Shown here: in pieces, positions 61,619 through 64,000 of the stretch | Position numbering within the stretch: position 1 is the stretch's first letter | How the letters are laid out: each line of letters starts with the position of its first letter | Assembly: GCA_030149165.1 (NCBI GenBank) | Contig: JASBRY010000009.1 | Location: 1,302,001 to 1,366,000 of the forward strand | Direction of reading: 5' to 3' | From: Phycisphaerales bacterium | GTDB lineage: Bacteria; Planctomycetota; Phycisphaerae; Phycisphaerales; UBA1924 | DNA: 64,000 bases | The notes under the pieces: model-generated | What the model saw: the letters and a program-made list of their open reading frames with translations, nothing else | Told to the model about the DNA's origin: nothing | Databases searched by the model: none | Position numbers and translations under genes: made by a program

Positions 61619-63190
61619 CTATCGAGTCTCAGTGCCTTCGGCTTCCGCTCGGGCTTCGATGATCTCTTCTTCGTCTTCGCCTTGGATATAGGTGCCGCCT
61701 TTGTATGACTTGGACCAGACAAGATAGATGACAAAGGCGAACATCATCAAGCCAGTGAAGAACCAGTAATAGTTAGCCCCATCGAGTGGTGTCGCTCCGG
61801 TTTGCTCATCTCTCATGCTCTCCATCACAATGTTCACGCCGGACACATAGAAGTTCCCGAGTGAGACACCCAAGAAATAGACTCCCATGATGAAGCTTTT
61901 CATTTTCTTCGGGCTTTGTGTGTACGCGAACTCGAGGCACACGATCGAAACCATGATCTCTGCGCTTGTAAGAATCACAAAGGCAATAAACTGCCAGCCA
62001 ATACTTGGCATATCTGCAAGATATGGGGTGAGTTGCTCTTGATCCCATCCATTATCGCGAGCAACTCTCACCATTTCGGAAAGCGTTCTCGGCATATCGC
62101 CATCAATAGCAAGAGCTCCCCAAAGTTGTGTCATGGTACCAGCCGATTTTGTGGTGATCCAGCTCTCAATAACGGCTGACAACGCGAATGTAGCTGCCGT
62201 CAACACGAATCCAATTCCTATTTTCCTCAATGGTGTGAGTGGATATATCTTGCTGACTGCTGGGTAGATCACATATGTGAACACAGGGATCAGAACAAGA
62301 ATAAAGAATGGATTAACGGCTTGGACTTGAGATTGGAGCCAAGTGAATCCCATGAACTGCCTGTCCATGCTGTCAGCTTGCAGGACCCAAGCCGATCCTG
62401 TCTGGTCAAAGATCGCCCAAAAAACTGGGACGAATATGAGAAACAATGGTGCGAGATTCACAAGTGCACGGATGCCTTCAGGGCTGAAAGTCTCTTCTTT
62501 AAACTTCTTCCATCCTGCCGCAGGTACATGGACGAACTCTTTGCGTCCCAACCAGAATAAGAAGGTCGCAATTGCCATCAGAACTCCTGGCAATCCGAAT
62601 GCTGCCCAGGGACCATATTTGGCCAAGAGGATCGGAGTTAAGATCGTGCTGAGCATGGCGCCGACATTGATTGAGAAGTAAAACCAGTTGAATACCTGTG
62701 TAAGCAAGTGCTTATTACCACGGCCAAACTGGTCGCCAACATGGGCACTTACGCATGGCTTGATCCCACCGGCACCAACAGCGATCATGGCAAGCCCGAT
62801 GAATAAGAATGGCTTCATATCCCACAGGCCCGTATGCGGCCCGACATCCATGAGCGCGAGACAACCGTGTCCGAAGCAATACATCAAACTGATCCAAAGG
62901 ATCGTTTTGTATTTGCCCCAGAATGCATCAGCAAGAATCGCTCCGATGATGGGAAAGAAATAAGCCCCGGCAGTAAAAAGGTGGTATACCGTTTTCGCAC
63001 GCTCATCTGACATGTTTGCGGATTCGCCGCTGGCATCCAAAAGGTGCTGAGTCATAAACACCGTGAGGATTCCCTTCATCCCATAGAAGCTGAATCGTTC
63101 CGCGAGTTCGTTGCCGATGATGAACGGCACGCCTTTGGGGAACTTGGTTTCTGCAGGATCAGGCGCGGTGAGGTATTTTTTCTCTGCCAT
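61619..63190 (-). CDS. POT/PTR-family peptide transporter
   Basis: 523 residues, about 12-14 helices. The signature NELAERFSFYGMKGILTVFM near residue 27 is the ExxER(F/Y) YG motif of proton-coupled oligopeptide transporters. LADAFWGKYKTILWISLMYC and the later FYFSINVGAMLSTILTPILL fit the family. It imports di- and tripeptides with protons. The C-terminal helices (FWWFTGLMMFAFVIYLV-like YWFFTGLMMFAFVIYLVW) and an acidic tail follow. It is divergent to the BtpA gene and convergent with apgM. Confidence 0.94.
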   Translation of the reverse strand: MAEKKYLTAPDPAETKFPKGVPFIIGNELAERFSFYGMKGILTVFMTQHLLDASGESANMSDERAKTVYHLFTAGAYFFPIIGAILADAFWGKYKTILWISLMYCFGHGCLALMDVGPHTGLWDMKPFLFIGLAMIAVGAGGIKPCVSAHVGDQFGRGNKHLLTQVFNWFYFSINVGAMLSTILTPILLAKYGPWAAFGLPGVLMAIATFLFWLGRKEFVHVPAAGWKKFKEETFSPEGIRALVNLAPLFLIFVPVFWAIFDQTGSAWVLQADSMDRQFMGFTWLQSQVQAVNPFFILVLIPVFTYVIYPAVSKIYPLTPLRKIGIGFVLTAATFALSAVIESWITTKSAGTMTQLWGALAIDGDMPRTLSEMVRVARDNGWDQEQLTPYLADMPSIGWQFIAFVILTSAEIMVSIVCLEFAYTQSPKKMKSFIMGVYFLGVSLGNFYVSGVNIVMESMRDEQTGATPLDGANYYWFFTGLMMFAFVIYLVWSKSYKGGTYIQGEDEEEIIEARAEAEGTETR

Positions 63191-63353
63191 CTGGTATTTG
63201 GCCTTTATCTAGTGGGAGAATGGATACACAAACTATTCGATCGGGGTCCATATCACAAGCGGATACCATCAAATTCTCATACTCCAGATGCATTTGAAGC
63301 GGTTTGCAGGCAAGAATCGCTTGTGAACCTGTTGCCTCGAACGAAGGACATCC

Positions 63354-64000
63354 ATGCATACTAACCTGACCTCAATTCTTCCAGGAGACTCGACCAAGCT
63401 CATCGGGATGGTTCATGTAGGGGCGCTCCCCGGGACTCCCTATTCTCAGCGATCGGTGGAGCAACTGGTCGAACAAGCTGTCACTGAAGCGAAGATTCTG
63501 GAGGATGCTGGGTTTGATGCGATCATCGTGGAGAATATGCACGACGCTCCGTATGTACATGGCGATGAGCTTGGTCCTGAGATCGTCGCTGGAATGACGC
63601 GTGTATGCCATAGCGTGACGGGTGCAGTCCAGATTCCTGTGGGGATTCAGATTCTATCTGGCGGGAATCGGCATGCGATCGCGGTCGCGGATGCTGTTGG
63701 GGCGCGGTTTATTCGCTGTGAAAACTTTGTATTCAGTCATGTCGCGGATGAGGGCCTACTCAGCAAAGCAGAAGCGGGGGGGCTGCTTCGGTACCGGAAG
63801 TCAATCAACGCGGAGCAGATCAAGATCTTCTGTGATATCAAGAAGAAGCACGCATCGCATGCGCTGACGGCGGACATTGATATCGCGGAGTTCGCTCACG
63901 CCGGGGAGTTCTTTGGTGCCGATGGGTTCGTTGTGACCGGCGTATCTACCGGCAAACCCACGGATCTTGCAGATGTGAAAGCAGTGCGTGCGGTAACCAA
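63354..64000 (+). CDS. BtpA/SgcQ-family protein, cut by the right edge
   Basis: At least 215 residues; the frame is open at the window end. ATG at 63354 follows GAAGGACA. TKLIGMVHVGALPGTPYSQR, LEDAGFDAIIVENMHDAPYV, PVGIQILSGGNRHAIAVADA, VGARFIRCENFVFSHVADEG and KKKHASHALTADIDIAEFAH match the BtpA family, TIM-barrel proteins named for a factor that stabilises photosystem I in cyanobacteria and also found next to sugar-transport genes. Its role in non-photosynthetic bacteria is not established. Only the C-terminus is missing. Confidence 0.9.
   Translation, partial: MHTNLTSILPGDSTKLIGMVHVGALPGTPYSQRSVEQLVEQAVTEAKILEDAGFDAIIVENMHDAPYVHGDELGPEIVAGMTRVCHSVTGAVQIPVGIQILSGGNRHAIAVADAVGARFIRCENFVFSHVADEGLLSKAEAGGLLRYRKSINAEQIKIFCDIKKKHASHALTADIDIAEFAHAGEFFGADGFVVTGVSTGKPTDLADVKAVRAVT

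Overview
The window looks like chromosomal DNA of a planctomycete, most likely from the Phycisphaerae side of the phylum. This is inferred from gene content and style, with no database search. The supporting signs are pseudopilin-like proteins with a planctomycete-type layout, membrane proteins that start with a zinc ribbon, duplicated ExbD genes beside very large secreted or TPR-like proteins, a PstC/PstA pair with large extra domains, and an archaeal-type phosphoglycerate mutase. Base composition is moderately GC-rich by eye. No rRNA, tRNA, CRISPR array, transposase or phage gene was seen. Most of the window is core genome.

Layout. 1-7.8 kb: a SurA-like lipoprotein and a cut-off membrane protein on the minus strand, a zinc-ribbon protein and a pseudopilin, the serine genes serA-serC, then minus-strand genes for a GT9 glycosyltransferase and a tandem 6-pyruvoyltetrahydropterin-synthase-fold protein, and a secreted glutathione peroxidase. 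8.0-14.8 kb: a complete pstSCAB phosphate transporter. 15.0-19.7 kb: sucA-sucB and a small hypothetical gene. 19.7-23.4 kb: a compact six-gene minus-strand operon running from nuoA to a low-molecular-weight phosphotyrosine phosphatase. 23.8-31.7 kb: a chaperone island, groEL-groES-groEL, an AT-rich membrane-protein gene, dnaJ, grpE, followed by an FmdB-type zinc ribbon, acpS and a beta-propeller. 31.8-44.2 kb: an acyl-AMP ligase, transaldolase, RidA, a second pseudopilin, a giant FAD/Fe-S dehydrogenase, MoxR, SppA, and frr/pyrH on the minus strand.

44.4-54.1 kb is the most unusual region. It is a tightly coupled eight-gene operon: a VWA protein whose single N-terminal membrane helix carries the TonB-type SxxxH motif, a secreted protein, ExbB, two ExbDs, a large secreted helical protein, a J-like membrane protein and a small secreted protein. 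I read it as a candidate proton-motive-force-driven envelope machine in which a VWA domain takes the place of the TonB C-terminal domain.

54.5-58.5 kb holds two back-to-back ECF sigma-factor modules. One has a conventional membrane anti-sigma candidate. The other is followed by a protein joining an anti-sigma-like N-terminus to a pseudopilin-like region. 58.6-64 kb: rpmI-rplT with an attenuator-like leader, an M50 protease, apgM, a POT peptide transporter, and the start of a BtpA-family gene that runs off the right edge.

Regulatory DNA that stands out: a perfect 20-bp palindrome at the end of pstB, two mutually exclusive hairpins in front of rpmI, a wide inverted repeat between the two sigma operons, and inverted repeats close to the start codons of several genes.
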